NCBI GenBank assembly: GCA_022795855.1
Contig: JAAWHL010000007.1
Coordinates: 1-53,335 of the forward strand
Reading direction: 5' to 3'
Length of the DNA: 53,335 nucleotides
Source: Lawsonibacter sp.
GTDB taxonomy: Bacteria; Bacillota; Clostridia; Oscillospirales; Oscillospiraceae
Shown: positions 1 to 8,435 of the stretch, in pieces
Layout: every line of letters starts with the position of its first letter
Numbering within the stretch: position 1 is the stretch's first letter
The notes under the pieces: model-generated
Seen by the model: only the letters and a program-made list of their open reading frames with translations
What the model was told of the DNA's origin: nothing
The model's database searches: none
Program-made: the position numbers and the translations under genes

Positions 1-1
1 C

Positions 2-406
2 ATGAAGGACCGGGGCCTCTACGAGACCCCCGGCGGCACCATCCTCTACCGGGCCCACGAGGTGCTGGAGATGATTACCGTTGACAAGGACACCAAGCAC
101 ATGAAAACCAAGCTGGCGGTGGACTTCGCCGACCTGGTGTACAACGGCAAGTGGTTCACCCCCCTGCGGGAGGCCCTGTCCGCCTTCGCCCTGGAGACCC
201 AAAAGCATGTCACCGGCACGGTGAAGCTGAAGCTGTACAAGGGCAACATCATCACCTCCTCCGTCACCTCCCCCGAGACGCTGTACTCGGAGAATCTGGT
301 CACCTTTGAGGTGAGCGATTACGACCAGAAGGACTCCCAGGGCTTTATCAACCTGTGGGGCCTGCCCGACAAGGTGCAGGCGCTGCGGGAGCAGGGGAAA
401 TTATAA
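2..406 (+). CDS. argG: argininosuccinate synthase, C-terminal part (5' truncated by window edge)
   Basis: The last 134 codons of argininosuccinate synthase, which condenses citrulline and aspartate with ATP in the cytoplasm. The window begins inside the gene, so the methionine at position 2 is internal. The tail has the family's typical run: [12 protein letters not shown], then a long helix-rich segment and a YKGNI strand, followed by the tetramer-forming C-terminal helix. The stop is TAA at 404-406. argH follows on the same strand, as is common for argGH pairs, and the rest of the arginine pathway comes next, so assignment is secure. The promoter and any ArgR operator of the operon lie outside the window. 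Confidence 0.95.
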   Translation: MKDRGLYETPGGTILYRAHEVLEMITVDKDTKHMKTKLAVDFADLVYNGKWFTPLREALSAFALETQKHVTGTVKLKLYKGNIITSSVTSPETLYSENLVTFEVSDYDQKDSQGFINLWGLPDKVQALREQGKL

Positions 407-413
407 ACCGCAG

Positions 414-436
414 GGGGCGGCCTTCTGTGCCGCCCC
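414..436 (+). repeat. GC hairpin after argG (copy 1 of a short palindrome)
   Basis: GGGGCGGC (414-421) pairs with GCCGCCCC (429-436) around a 7-nt loop. No U-run follows, so it is a weak terminator at best. The same 8-bp arms recur at 623-644, which suggests a small repeated palindrome bracketing the argG-argH spacer rather than two unrelated terminators. Confidence 0.6.
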
Positions 437-622
437 GCTGCCGGATCCTGTTTAACCTCTTCCAGCACACCGGCGGGCCCTTTGCCGCCATTCCGCATTG
501 GATTTTCTTGCAGTATCCCGCGGATTTCCGGAAACCCCCGCCTTTCTGCCGGTAAAATTCCCCGTCATAGGGCATATTTCAAGAGATTGAACAGGCCCTT
601 GGACGGGCATACGATTGAAATT

Positions 623-644
623 GGGGCGGCGCGGAGGCCGCCCC
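623..644 (+). repeat. GC hairpin before argH (copy 2 of the same palindrome)
   Basis: GGGGCGGC (623-630) pairs with GCCGCCCC (637-644) around a 6-nt loop, 36 nt before the argH start codon and followed by TGCAAAAAA. The arms are identical to those at 414-436. The 273-nt spacer between argG and argH holds nothing else that can be recognised. Confidence 0.6.
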
Positions 645-679
645 TGCAAAAAACGCTGCATAAGCAAGGAGCGATTGCT

Positions 680-2062
680 ATGAAACTCTGGGCCGGACGG
701 TTCCAAAAAGAGACCGACACCCTGGTCAACGACTTCAACTCCTCCATCGGCTTTGACGTCCGGCTGTACCGGCAGGACATCGCCGGTTCCATCGCCCACG
801 CCCGGATGCTGGGCGAGGCGGGCATCATCGAGGCCGGCGAGGCGGAGAAGATTGTGGAGGGCTTAAAGACCATTCTCGCCGATATTGAGGCGGACCGGGT
901 GGAGTTCTCCCTGGACAACGAGGACATCCACATGAATATCGAGGCGCTGCTCACCGCCCGCATCGGGGACTCGGGCAAGCGCCTGCACACCGGCCGCAGC
1001 CGGAACGACCAGGTGGCGTTGGACACCCGGCTGTATGTGAAGGAGGAGATCCCCTCCATCATCGGCCTGGTGCTGGAGCTGGAGCAGGTCCTGGTGAAGA
1101 AGGCCAAGGCCCACCTGGACACCGTCATGCCGGGCTACACCCACATGCAGCGGGCCCAGCCCACCACCTTCGCCCACCATATGATGGCCTACGCCAACAT
1201 GTTCAAGCGGGACGTGACCCGCCTGGAGGACTGCCTGGCCCGCCTGGACGAGTGCCCCCTGGGGGCCGGCGCCCTGGCCGCCTCCACCTATGGGGTGGAC
1301 CGCTTCATGACCGCCCGGGAGCTGGGCTTCTCCAAGCCCACGGACAACTCCATGGACTCGGTCTCCGACCGGGACTACGCCATTGAGCTGCTGTCCGCCC
1401 TGTCCATCCTGATGATGCACCTGTCCCGGTTCTCGGAGGAAATCATCCTCTGGTGCTCCTGGGAGTTCAAGTTTGTGGACCTGGACGACGCCTATTCCAC
1501 CGGCTCGTCCATCATGCCCCAGAAGAAGAACCCCGACGTGGCCGAGCTGGTCCGGGGCAAGACCGGCCGGGTGTACGGCGATTTGCTCACCCTGCTCACC
1601 GTGATGAAGGCCCTGCCCCTGGCCTATAACAAGGACATGCAGGAGGACAAGGAGGCCCTGTTCGACGCCATCGACACGGTGGAGCTGTGCCTGCCCGTCT
1701 TTGCCGCCATGCTGGACACCCTGACCGTCCTGCCCAAAAACATGTCCCGGGCGGCCGCCGGCGGCTTCATCAACGCCACCGACTGCGCCGACTACCTGAC
1801 CAAGAAGGGCCTGCCCTTCCGGGAGGCCTATATGATTGTGGGCCGGCTGGTCAACCTGTGCGCCAAGACCGGGGACACCCTGGACACCCTGACCCTGAAG
1901 GACTTCCGGGCCATCTCCGGCCTGTTCGACGAGGACGTGTACGACGCTTTGGCCCTGAAGACCTGCGTCAACCAGCGGAAGGTCTACGGAGGCCCGGCCC
2001 GGGAGGCCGTGGAGCGGCAGATTGCCCTGATTGAGGAATTTACCGCCCAAAGAGCGCAATGA
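680..2062 (+). CDS. argH: argininosuccinate lyase
   Basis: Cleaves argininosuccinate to arginine and fumarate, the last step of arginine synthesis. The 460-residue product has the usual family length. It starts MKLWAGRF and carries the superfamily signature GSSIMPQKKNPD (loop with the catalytic serine), plus HTGRSRNDQ and a THMQRAQP segment, all classical ASL/fumarase-class landmarks. The reading frame is open back to 482, but the start is placed at ATG 680 because AAGGAG sits at 666-671 and homologues begin at this point. It is followed, with a small overlap, by a short membrane ORF and then argC. Confidence 0.96.
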   Translation: MKLWAGRFQKETDTLVNDFNSSIGFDVRLYRQDIAGSIAHARMLGEAGIIEAGEAEKIVEGLKTILADIEADRVEFSLDNEDIHMNIEALLTARIGDSGKRLHTGRSRNDQVALDTRLYVKEEIPSIIGLVLELEQVLVKKAKAHLDTVMPGYTHMQRAQPTTFAHHMMAYANMFKRDVTRLEDCLARLDECPLGAGALAASTYGVDRFMTARELGFSKPTDNSMDSVSDRDYAIELLSALSILMMHLSRFSEEIILWCSWEFKFVDLDDAYSTGSSIMPQKKNPDVAELVRGKTGRVYGDLLTLLTVMKALPLAYNKDMQEDKEALFDAIDTVELCLPVFAAMLDTLTVLPKNMSRAAAGGFINATDCADYLTKKGLPFREAYMIVGRLVNLCAKTGDTLDTLTLKDFRAISGLFDEDVYDALALKTCVNQRKVYGGPAREAVERQIALIEEFTAQRAQ

Positions 2063-2432
2063 ACGGATTTTTTCTTCCGATTCCCTTTTTGTGTATTTAT
2101 GTTTCCTCCCGGTTGTGATACAATCGTCCCGGCAGTTTTTTCTGGGACTGGCCCTTTATCTGCCGGGGCTGGCCGTCTGCGCCGCCTCCGCGGCCGGCTG
2201 CGGGCCTCAGACCGGCGGGGCCTGCCGCTTTTCCTGCAATCCCATGTATCTATCCTATTTCCTCTTTTTTCTGGGGTGCGCCGCTTTGACCCAGCCCCTG
2301 CTTTTGTTCTGCGCTGTGCTGATTTTTCAAATCTCCTCCCATTGGATTATTCCGGCGGAGGAGCGCCGGTACGCCGCGCAGTTCGGAGCTTCCTACCGGC
2401 AGTACCTCGCCCGGGTCAGGCGGCATCTCTAA
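2031..2432 (+). CDS. small ICMT/PEMT-like membrane methyltransferase, possibly truncated
   Basis: About 130 codons with three hydrophobic stretches. The C-terminal half resembles isoprenylcysteine carboxyl methyltransferase / phospholipid methyltransferase-like membrane proteins: NPMYLSYFLFF, then a second hydrophobic helix, then AEERRYAAQFGASYRQY, the usual EE...FG..Y..Y pattern near the end of the family. The N-terminus is shorter than normal and no good ribosome site precedes any candidate start (TTG 2031, GTG 2091 or GTG 2115), so the listed start is nominal and the gene may be a decayed fragment. It overlaps argH by about 30 nt and sits 26 nt before argC. A role in arginine synthesis is unlikely; it looks like a passenger in the operon. 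Confidence 0.45.
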   Translation: MRNLPPKERNERIFSSDSLFVYLCFLPVVIQSSRQFFLGLALYLPGLAVCAASAAGCGPQTGGACRFSCNPMYLSYFLFFLGCAALTQPLLLFCAVLIFQISSHWIIPAEERRYAAQFGASYRQYLARVRRHL

Positions 2433-2458
2433 GAACCTGGCAAAGGACGTGACATGCT

Positions 2459-3397
2459 ATGAAACCAAAAATTTATATCGACGGCCAGGAGGGCACTACC
2501 GGCCTGCAAATTTATGACCGCTTAGGGAACCGGGAGGACATTGAGCTCCTCCTCATTGACCCGGACAGGCGCAAGGACCCCCAGGAGCGGAAAAAATTCC
2601 TCAATGCCGCCGACCTGGTCTTCCTCTGCCTGCCCGACGCGGCGGCTAAGGAGGCCGTCTCCCTGATTGAGAACGAAACCACCCGGGTCATCGACTGCTC
2701 CACCGCCCACCGGACTGCCCCCGGCTGGGCCTACGGCTTTCCGGAGCTGCGCACACAGCGGGAGAAAATCGCAGCCGCCAAGCGGGTGGCCAACCCCGGA
2801 TGCTATGCCACCGGCTTTCTCTCCCTGGTCCGTCCGCTTGTGGAGGAGGGGGCCCTCTCCCCCGCCGCCCGCCTGACCTGTCACGCCCTGTCCGGCTATA
2901 CGGGCGCGGGCAAAAAGGCCATCGCCCAGTACACCGGCCCGGACCGGGATCCGGAGCTGGACAGCCCCCGGCACTACGCCGTCTCCCTGTCCCACAAGCA
3001 CCTGCCCGAAATGACCGCCGTGGCCGGACTGGAGCGCCCCCCCCTGTTCACCCCCATGATATGCGATTTCCCCCAGGGCATGGTGGTCTCCGTCCCCCTG
3101 TGGGCCGAGCAGCTGGAGGGCGCGCAGTCCATTGACAGCCTGCGTTCCCTCTACGCCTCCTACTACCAGGGCAGCCCCATCGTCTCTCTCCGCCCCGCCG
3201 ACGCGCCCTCCTGCGGCTTTATCGGCTCCAATAATCTGGCGGGGACAGATATTCTGCAAATCTTTGTCAACGGGAACACAGAGCAGTTCATGCTCTCCGC
3301 CCGCCTGGACAACCTGGGCAAGGGCGCCAGCGGCTCCGCCGTCCAGAACATGAACCTGATGCTGGGCTTTGAGGAGACCAAGGGCCTCAGCCTCTGA
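2459..3397 (+). CDS. argC: N-acetyl-gamma-glutamyl-phosphate reductase (short, type 2)
   Basis: Reduces N-acetylglutamyl-5-phosphate to the semialdehyde with NADPH. At 312 residues it is the shorter type-2 form of ArgC. It begins MKPKIYIDGQEGTTGLQIYDRL, with GTTG as the nucleotide-binding loop, and the catalytic cysteine sits in ANPGCYATGF. The start ATG 2459 follows a modest AAAGGA site. An ATG at 2454 is out of frame. argJ follows after a 247-nt spacer filled with repeats, so argC is the last gene of the first half of the operon and the spacer may affect transcript stability. Confidence 0.93.
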   Translation: MKPKIYIDGQEGTTGLQIYDRLGNREDIELLLIDPDRRKDPQERKKFLNAADLVFLCLPDAAAKEAVSLIENETTRVIDCSTAHRTAPGWAYGFPELRTQREKIAAAKRVANPGCYATGFLSLVRPLVEEGALSPAARLTCHALSGYTGAGKKAIAQYTGPDRDPELDSPRHYAVSLSHKHLPEMTAVAGLERPPLFTPMICDFPQGMVVSVPLWAEQLEGAQSIDSLRSLYASYYQGSPIVSLRPADAPSCGFIGSNNLAGTDILQIFVNGNTEQFMLSARLDNLGKGASGSAVQNMNLMLGFEETKGLSL

Positions 3398-3404
3398 CCC
3401 CGCC

Positions 3405-3535
3405 CGCCGCACTATCCGCCCGCCGCACTATCCGTCCCTGCACTATCCGTCCGCCGCACTATCCGTCCCCGCACTATCCGTCCGCCGCACTATCCGTCCC
3501 TGCACTATCCGTCCGCCGCACTATCCGTCCCCGCA
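3405..3535 (+). repeat. tandem array: eight copies of GCACTATCCG with 31-bp higher-order period
   Basis: Eight copies of the core GCACTATCC occur between argC and argJ, spaced alternately 15 and 16 bp. The linkers alternate: a TCCGCC-type linker is followed by TCCCT or TCCCC. Two 15/16-bp units therefore make a roughly 31-bp super-unit, and TCCCT and TCCCC alternate between super-units. The array is non-coding, and no open frame in it has a ribosome site. Confidence 0.9.
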
Positions 3536-3553
3536 GCCATTCTGAAATTCCCT

Positions 3554-3622
3554 GCGCAAAACGAAGTTTTGCGCCAAAAAGTTTTCTTTTTGATCCTTTT
3601 TCTTTTTCAAAAGAAAAAGGAT
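3554..3622 (+). repeat. paired-palindrome repeat, copy P1
   Basis: Two adjacent hairpins. GCGCAAAAC (3554-3562) pairs with GTTTTGCGC (3566-3574), and ATCCTTTTTCTTTT (3593-3606) pairs with AAAAGAAAAAGGAT (3609-3622). The second ends 8 nt before the argJ ribosome site. Related pairs occur at 6125-6190, 36524-36553 and 40812-40875, with single-hairpin relatives at 13103-13135 and 16565-16583. Confidence 0.8.
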
Positions 3623-3644
3623 GAACAACAAAAGGAGTGTCGTC

Positions 3645-4868
3645 ATGTTTAAGGAAATCGCCGGCGGCGTGTGCGCCGCCCAGGGGTTCCGGGCCGCGGG
3701 AGTCCACTGCGGCGTCAAGGCCGGCAGCAGCCCCGACAAGAACGATCTGGCGCTGATTCTGTCGGAGAAGGAGTGCGCCGCCGCCGGGGTGTACACCCTG
3801 AACCGTGTGAAGGCCGCCCCCATCTATGTGACCATGGACCACCTGGAAAACGGCGTGGCCTGGGGCGTGGTGGCCAACAGCGGCAATGCCAACGCCTGCT
3901 GCCCCTTGAGCCACGAGAACGCCGAGCTGATGTGCGCCGCCGCCGCCCAGTCCTCCGGCCGGGCTCCGGAGGACTTTATCGTGGCCTCCACCGGGGTCAT
4001 CGGCCAGACCATCAATATCTCCGCCATTCAGGCGGGGATGCCCGCTCTGGCCGAAGGGCTCAGCCGGGAGGGCTCCGACGCCGCCGCCCGGGCCATTATG
4101 ACCACCGATACGGTGAAAAAGGAGCTGGCCCTCTCCCTGACCCTGGGGGGGCAGGAGGTCCGGCTGGGCGCCATCGCCAAGGGCTCGGGCATGATTCACC
4201 CCAACATGGGGACAATGCTGTGCTTTGTCACCACCGACTGCGCCATCACCCAGGAGATGCTGGAGGACGCCCTGCGGGAGGTGGTCGGGAAGACCTTCAA
4301 CCGGGTCACGGTGGACGGGGACACCTCCACCAACGACATGTGTACGGTGCTGGCCAACGGCATGGCGGACAACCCCCTGATTGAGTGGAAGGATGAAGAC
4401 TACTTCATCTTCCTCGCCGCCCTGGAGCACCTGTGCCGGGCCCTGGCCCGGGCCATCGCCGGGGACGGCGAGGGGGCCGGCCGGCTGGTCACCTGCAAAA
4501 TGACCGGGGCCCGCAGCGAGGAGAGCGCCGAACGCCTGGCCAAGGCGGTGGTGGGCTCCTCCCTGGTAAAGGCCGCCATGTTCGGCGCGGACGCCAACTG
4601 GGGCCGGGTGCTGTGCGCCATGGGCTACTCCAAGGCCCCCTTCCGCCCCGAGCACGTGGACATCTCCTTCGAGTCCGCCGCCGGCTCCATTTCGGTGTGC
4701 CGGCAGGGGGACGGGCTGACCTTTGACGAGGAGCTGGCCAAAAAGGTTCTCAGCGAGAAGGAGGTCGTCATCGCCGTGGACCTCCACGAGGGGGAGGACA
4801 GCGCCGAGTGCTGGGGCTGCGACCTGACCTACGACTATGTGAAAATCAACGGCGACTACCGTACCTGA
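3645..4868 (+). CDS. argJ: bifunctional glutamate N-acetyltransferase / amino-acid acetyltransferase
   Basis: Transfers the acetyl group from N-acetylornithine back to glutamate, giving the cyclic arginine pathway. This explains why no argA, argE or other deacetylase is present. The 407-residue protein self-cleaves before a catalytic threonine, and the site is visible as KGSGMIHPNMGTML. The residue before the threonine is Gly, where many family members have Ala. Downstream are VDGDTSTND and GADANWGR, both typical. The start ATG 3645 follows AAAGGAG at 3631-3637; the upstream ATG 3621 lies in the repeat and lacks a ribosome site. A small membrane gene follows after 16 nt. Confidence 0.95.
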   Translation: MFKEIAGGVCAAQGFRAAGVHCGVKAGSSPDKNDLALILSEKECAAAGVYTLNRVKAAPIYVTMDHLENGVAWGVVANSGNANACCPLSHENAELMCAAAAQSSGRAPEDFIVASTGVIGQTINISAIQAGMPALAEGLSREGSDAAARAIMTTDTVKKELALSLTLGGQEVRLGAIAKGSGMIHPNMGTMLCFVTTDCAITQEMLEDALREVVGKTFNRVTVDGDTSTNDMCTVLANGMADNPLIEWKDEDYFIFLAALEHLCRALARAIAGDGEGAGRLVTCKMTGARSEESAERLAKAVVGSSLVKAAMFGADANWGRVLCAMGYSKAPFRPEHVDISFESAAGSISVCRQGDGLTFDEELAKKVLSEKEVVIAVDLHEGEDSAECWGCDLTYDYVKINGDYRT

Positions 4869-4884
4869 CCAAAGGAGGTGCAGC

Positions 4885-5232
4885 ATGACTGAATTGCTTT
4901 CCGGCCTGGCCCGTGAGCTGCTGCGCAACCTGCCCCTCTATCCGATTCTCGCCCTTTTCACCTTCCTGCTGGCCCGCCGGTGCGCGTCCTGGAGGCTGGG
5001 GAAGGTTCTCTGCCTCTTCGCCCTGGCGGCGCTGGGCGCCGGCGCAGTCTACGGCCTGCTGCGGGCCTCCGGCGTGATTCTGTACCCGGACGACCGCACC
5101 TGGTCCGCGTTCTTCCACGACTCCAGCAACCGGGAGGAGGGGTTCGGGCTGGCCGCCCCGTGCCTCCTGGCGCTGGCGGCGGTTCTGCCGGCAGTCTGGA
5201 AACCGTCCCTCACCGAACATCATGACGAATGA
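4885..5232 (+). CDS. small hypothetical membrane protein between argJ and argB
   Basis: 115 residues with three predicted membrane helices (about residues 17-30, 37-62 and 88-105) separated by an RRCASWRLGK basic loop and a polar stretch containing YPDDRTW. I recognise no family. The gene has a near-perfect ribosome site, AAAGGAGGT at 4871-4879, 5 nt before ATG. It ends in ATGA at 5229-5232, overlapping an upstream argB start option, so it is translated as part of the arg operon. Codon use matches the neighbours. A transport or regulatory role in arginine metabolism is only a guess from position. Confidence 0.7.
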   Translation: MTELLSGLARELLRNLPLYPILALFTFLLARRCASWRLGKVLCLFALAALGAGAVYGLLRASGVILYPDDRTWSAFFHDSSNREEGFGLAAPCLLALAAVLPAVWKPSLTEHHDE

Positions 5233-5249
5233 AAACGGAGGAATCCCCT

Positions 5250-6110
5250 ATGTCTTTCTCTGAGATTGACCGGGCAAACGTGCTGGCCGAGGCCCTGCCC
5301 TATATTCAAAAATACACCGGCAAAACTATCGTGGTCAAATACGGCGGCAACGCCATGGTGTCCGACGCGCTGCGCCAGGCGGTGATTTCCGATATCATCC
5401 TGCTGCATCTGGTGGGCATCCATGTGGTGGTGGTCCACGGCGGCGGGCCGGAAATCAGCGAGATGCTGAAAAAGCTGGGCAAGGAGTCCAAGTTCGTGGA
5501 CGGCCTGCGCTACACCGACGAGGAGACCATGGACGTGGTGCAGCAGGTGCTGTGCGGCCGGGTAAACAAAAACCTGGTGTCCACCCTGAACCGTCTGGGC
5601 GGCCGGGCGGTCGGCCTGTGCGGCCTGGACGCGGGGCTGCTCTCCGCCCGGGCTCTGGACGGCGGAAAATACGGCCTGGTGGGCGAGATCACCCACATGG
5701 ACCCCGCCGCCGTGACCAACGCCCTGGACCAGGGCTTCATCCCCGTGGTTGCCACCGTGGCCCAGGGGGAGGACCGGGAGGGCGCCTACAACATCAACGC
5801 CGACACCGCCGCCGCCAAGCTGGCCGTAGCCCTGGGCGCGGAAAAGCTGATCCTGCTCACCGACGTGCGGGGCCTGCTCCGGGACCCCAACGACGAGAGC
5901 ACCCTGATTCCCGAGCTCCAGCTCTCCTCCGTCCCCGCCCTGGTGCGGGAGGGGGTCATCTCCGGCGGCATGATCCCCAAAATCGAGTGCTGTGTAGAGT
6001 CGGTGCGCTCCGGCGTAGCCTCCGCCATCATCCTGGACGGCCGGGTCCCCCACTCCCTGCTCATCGAGCTGCTCTCCGACGAGGGCATCGGAACCATGCT
6101 GGTGAACTGA
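5250..6110 (+). CDS. argB: acetylglutamate kinase
   Basis: Phosphorylates N-acetylglutamate, the usual feedback-controlled step when ArgJ is present. The 286-residue amino-acid-kinase fold shows KYGGNAM near the N-terminus, HGGGPEIS for substrate binding, and NINADTAAA followed by LILLTDVRGLL for nucleotide binding. There is no C-terminal DUF619 acetyltransferase extension. The start is placed at ATG 5250 because GGAGG at 5237-5241 is 8 nt upstream. The ATG at 5229 overlaps the preceding stop but its own ribosome site would lie inside that gene. Translational coupling to the preceding membrane protein is likely. Confidence 0.95.
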   Translation: MSFSEIDRANVLAEALPYIQKYTGKTIVVKYGGNAMVSDALRQAVISDIILLHLVGIHVVVVHGGGPEISEMLKKLGKESKFVDGLRYTDEETMDVVQQVLCGRVNKNLVSTLNRLGGRAVGLCGLDAGLLSARALDGGKYGLVGEITHMDPAAVTNALDQGFIPVVATVAQGEDREGAYNINADTAAAKLAVALGAEKLILLTDVRGLLRDPNDESTLIPELQLSSVPALVREGVISGGMIPKIECCVESVRSGVASAIILDGRVPHSLLIELLSDEGIGTMLVN

Positions 6111-6124
6111 GCATTTTGTTGTTC

Positions 6125-6190
6125 ATCCTCTTTCTTTGGAAAAGAAAGAGGATCAGAAAGAAACTTTTGCGCAAAGCTGCGCTTTGCTTT
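6125..6190 (+). repeat. paired-palindrome repeat, copy P2 (inverted order)
   Basis: ATCCTCTTTCTTT (6125-6137) pairs with AAAGAAAGAGGAT (6141-6153). It is followed by a GCGCAAAGC...GCTTTGC hairpin near 6170-6190. The element fills most of the 103-nt argB-argD spacer. The two hairpins are in the opposite order to the copy before argJ. Confidence 0.75.
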
Positions 6191-6213
6191 CCGTTTAGAT
6201 TGGAGGGTTTTAC

Positions 6214-7392
6214 ATGACCTTTGAGGAAATCAAGGCCCTGGACGAGCAGTATGTGATGCAGTCCTACACCCGCTTCCCCGTGGCGGCGGACCACGGGAAG
6301 GGGGCCACCGTGTGGGACGTGGACGGCCGGGAGTACATCGACTTCACCTCCGGCATCGGGGTCAACTCCCTGGGCTACGCCCATCCCCTGTGGCTTCAGG
6401 CGGTGACGGAGCAGGCGGGCAAGCTGGCCCACATCTGCAACCTGTTTTACGCCGAGCCCTATGCCAAACTTGCCCAGAAGCTGTGCACCCGCGCCGGGAT
6501 GGTCAACGTCTTTTTCGCCAACTCCGGGGCCGAGAGCAACGAGGGCATGATCAAGCTGGCCCGCAAGTGGTCCTTTGACAAGTACGGCAAGGGCCGGGGC
6601 ACCGTCATCACCCTGCGCAACTCCTTCCACGGCCGCACCATCACCACCCTGGCCGCCACCGGCCAGGACAAGTTCCACGACTATTTCTTCCCCTTCACCG
6701 AGGGGTTCCGCTACGCCGACGCCAACGACCTGGACAGTGTGGCGGCGGTGGCCGGGCATGACGTGTGCGCCGTGATGATGGAGCTGGTCCAGGGGGAGGG
6801 CGGCGTGCTGCCGCTGGACCAGCCCTTCGTCCAGGAGGTGGCCGCCCTGTGCGCCAAACGGGACTGGCTGCTGCTGGTTGACGAGGTGCAGACCGGCGTG
6901 GGCCGCACGGGCACGCTGTTCGCCTTCCAGCAGTACGGCATCCAGCCCGACGTGGTTTCCTTCGCCAAGGGCATTGCCGGCGGCCTGCCCTTTGGGGGCG
7001 TGATGGCTGGGGAGAAGTGCGCCCGGGTCTTTACCTCCGGTACCCACGGCACCACCTTTGGGGGCAACCCCGTGGCCGCCGCCGCGGCCTGCCAGGTGCT
7101 GGACGTGATAGACGGGCCCTTCCTGGACCGGGTGCAGGAGAAGGGCCGGTATCTGCGGGAGCAGATTGAGGGCATGAACCTGCCCTGCCTGGGGAAAACC
7201 CGGGGCCTGGGGCTGATGATTGGCGTGGAGGTGACGGGTGAACGCTCCAACCGGGAGCTGGCCGCCCGGCTGATTGAAAGCGGCCTCCTCATCCTCACCG
7301 CCGGGCCCGGCCTGCGCCTGCTGCCCCCCCTGGTCATCACGCAGGAGGAGATGGACAAGGGCCTTGCCATCCTGCGGGAGACACTGAGATAA
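6214..7392 (+). CDS. argD: acetylornithine aminotransferase
   Basis: PLP-dependent class-III aminotransferase that converts N-acetylglutamate semialdehyde to N-acetylornithine; many also act on succinyl-diaminopimelate. The 392-residue protein has the expected motifs: DFTSGIGVNSLGYAHP near the start, NSGAESNEG, then VDEVQTGVGRTG, and SFAKGIAGG with the PLP-binding lysine. The start ATG 6214 follows TTGGAGGG with good spacing. The stop TAA at 7390-7392 overlaps the ribosome site of argF, so the two genes are tightly coupled. Confidence 0.95.
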   Translation: MTFEEIKALDEQYVMQSYTRFPVAADHGKGATVWDVDGREYIDFTSGIGVNSLGYAHPLWLQAVTEQAGKLAHICNLFYAEPYAKLAQKLCTRAGMVNVFFANSGAESNEGMIKLARKWSFDKYGKGRGTVITLRNSFHGRTITTLAATGQDKFHDYFFPFTEGFRYADANDLDSVAAVAGHDVCAVMMELVQGEGGVLPLDQPFVQEVAALCAKRDWLLLVDEVQTGVGRTGTLFAFQQYGIQPDVVSFAKGIAGGLPFGGVMAGEKCARVFTSGTHGTTFGGNPVAAAAACQVLDVIDGPFLDRVQEKGRYLREQIEGMNLPCLGKTRGLGLMIGVEVTGERSNRELAARLIESGLLILTAGPGLRLLPPLVITQEEMDKGLAILRETLR

Positions 7393-7406
7393 GGAGTATT
7401 TGACGC

Positions 7407-8327
7407 ATGAAAAAGGACCTGCTGAAGCTGCTGGATCTGACCCGGGAGGACATCACCCGGATTCTCAACACCGCCGACCAGCTGAAATACGAGCAGAAGC
7501 ACGGCATTGTTCAGGACCGGCTCCGGGGCAAGACCCTGGCTATGATTTTCGAGAAAAACTCCACCCGCACCCGGGTGTCCTTCGAGACCGGGATGTTCCA
7601 GCTGGGGGGGCACGCCCTGTTCCTCTCCGGCAAGGAGAGCCAGATTGGCCGGGGCGAGCCGGTGGAGGACACCGCCCGGGTCCTGTCCCGGTACTGCGAC
7701 GGCATCATGATCCGCACCTTCGCCCAGGACGAGGTGGAGGAACTGGCCCGTTATGCGGACATCCCCGTCATCAATGGGCTGACCGACTTCTGCCACCCCT
7801 GCCAGGTGCTGGCCGACCTGATGACCGTGCGGGAGCACAAGGCGGTGCTGGAGGGTCTGAAGCTGTGCTACATCGGCGACGGCAACAACATGGCCAACTC
7901 CCTGATTGTGGGCGGGCTGAAAATGGGCATGGAGGTCTCCGCCGCCTGTCCCCAGGGGTACGACCCGGACCCCCGGGTGCTGGAGTTCGCCAAAAGCGAC
8001 CCCTCCTTCCGCTTCTCCCTGGTCCGCTCCCCGGAGCAGGCCGCCGAGGGGGCCGACGCGGTGTTCACCGACGTGTGGGCCTCCATGGGGCAGGAGGAGG
8101 AGCGGGCCGTCCGGCGCAGGGCCTTCGAGGGCTTCCAGGTCAGCGGCGCGCTGATGGCCCGGACCAACAGCGGCTGCATGGTGCAGCACTGTCTGCCCGC
8201 CCACCGGGGGGAGGAAATCACCGCCGGCGTCTTCGAGGCCCACGCCCAGGAAATCTTTGACGAGGCGGAAAACCGCCTCCACGCCCAGAAGGCGGTCATG
8301 TACCTGCTGATGGGCGGAGAGCAGTAA
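7407..8327 (+). CDS. argF: ornithine carbamoyltransferase
   Basis: Makes citrulline from ornithine and carbamoyl phosphate. The 306-residue protein carries the carbamoyl-phosphate motif STRTR (in EKNSTRTRVSFE), the HPCQ loop, and the ornithine-loop signature HCLPAHRG near the C-terminus. RTNSGCMVQ precedes that loop. AAGGAG at 7391-7396 lies 10 nt before ATG. It is the last gene of the operon and is followed by a strong hairpin terminator. A catabolic role is less likely because no arcA or arcC is nearby and the rest of the anabolic set is contiguous. Confidence 0.95.
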   Translation: MKKDLLKLLDLTREDITRILNTADQLKYEQKHGIVQDRLRGKTLAMIFEKNSTRTRVSFETGMFQLGGHALFLSGKESQIGRGEPVEDTARVLSRYCDGIMIRTFAQDEVEELARYADIPVINGLTDFCHPCQVLADLMTVREHKAVLEGLKLCYIGDGNNMANSLIVGGLKMGMEVSAACPQGYDPDPRVLEFAKSDPSFRFSLVRSPEQAAEGADAVFTDVWASMGQEEERAVRRRAFEGFQVSGALMARTNSGCMVQHCLPAHRGEEITAGVFEAHAQEIFDEAENRLHAQKAVMYLLMGGEQ

Positions 8328-8370
8328 TCCCTCCCAGGAACTGTAAAATTTTACAATTCGACACTTTTTA

Positions 8371-8403
8371 GGCGGATTAGTTGTAGCTAATCCGCCTTTT
8401 CTC
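8371..8403 (+). terminator. terminator of the arg operon
   Basis: GGCGGATTAG (8371-8380) pairs perfectly with CTAATCCGCC (8387-8396) around a 6-nt loop, followed by TTTTCTC. It lies 43 nt after the argF stop and before the integrase promoter, so it isolates the arginine operon from the recombinase gene. Confidence 0.88.
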
Positions 8404-8406
8404 AAT

Positions 8407-8435
8407 TTTTCTGTACTTTTTCTCTTTTTTATAAT
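8407..8435 (+). promoter_or_regulatory. candidate promoter of the recombinase gene
   Basis: A perfect -10 box TATAAT lies at 8430-8435 in a very T-rich tract. The -35 is poor. Between it and the start codon, TTTCGACA occurs twice (about 8453 and 8462) as a close direct repeat that could be an operator. Confidence 0.5.

Noticed and set aside
407-679. T-box or ArgR operator before argH
   Set aside because: No T-box sequence (such as AGGGTGGNACCGCG) and no ArgR-type palindrome. Only two GC hairpins are visible.
3405-3535. CRISPR-like array
   Set aside because: The units are 15-16 bp, contiguous, with no unique spacers and no cas gene; it is a simple tandem array.
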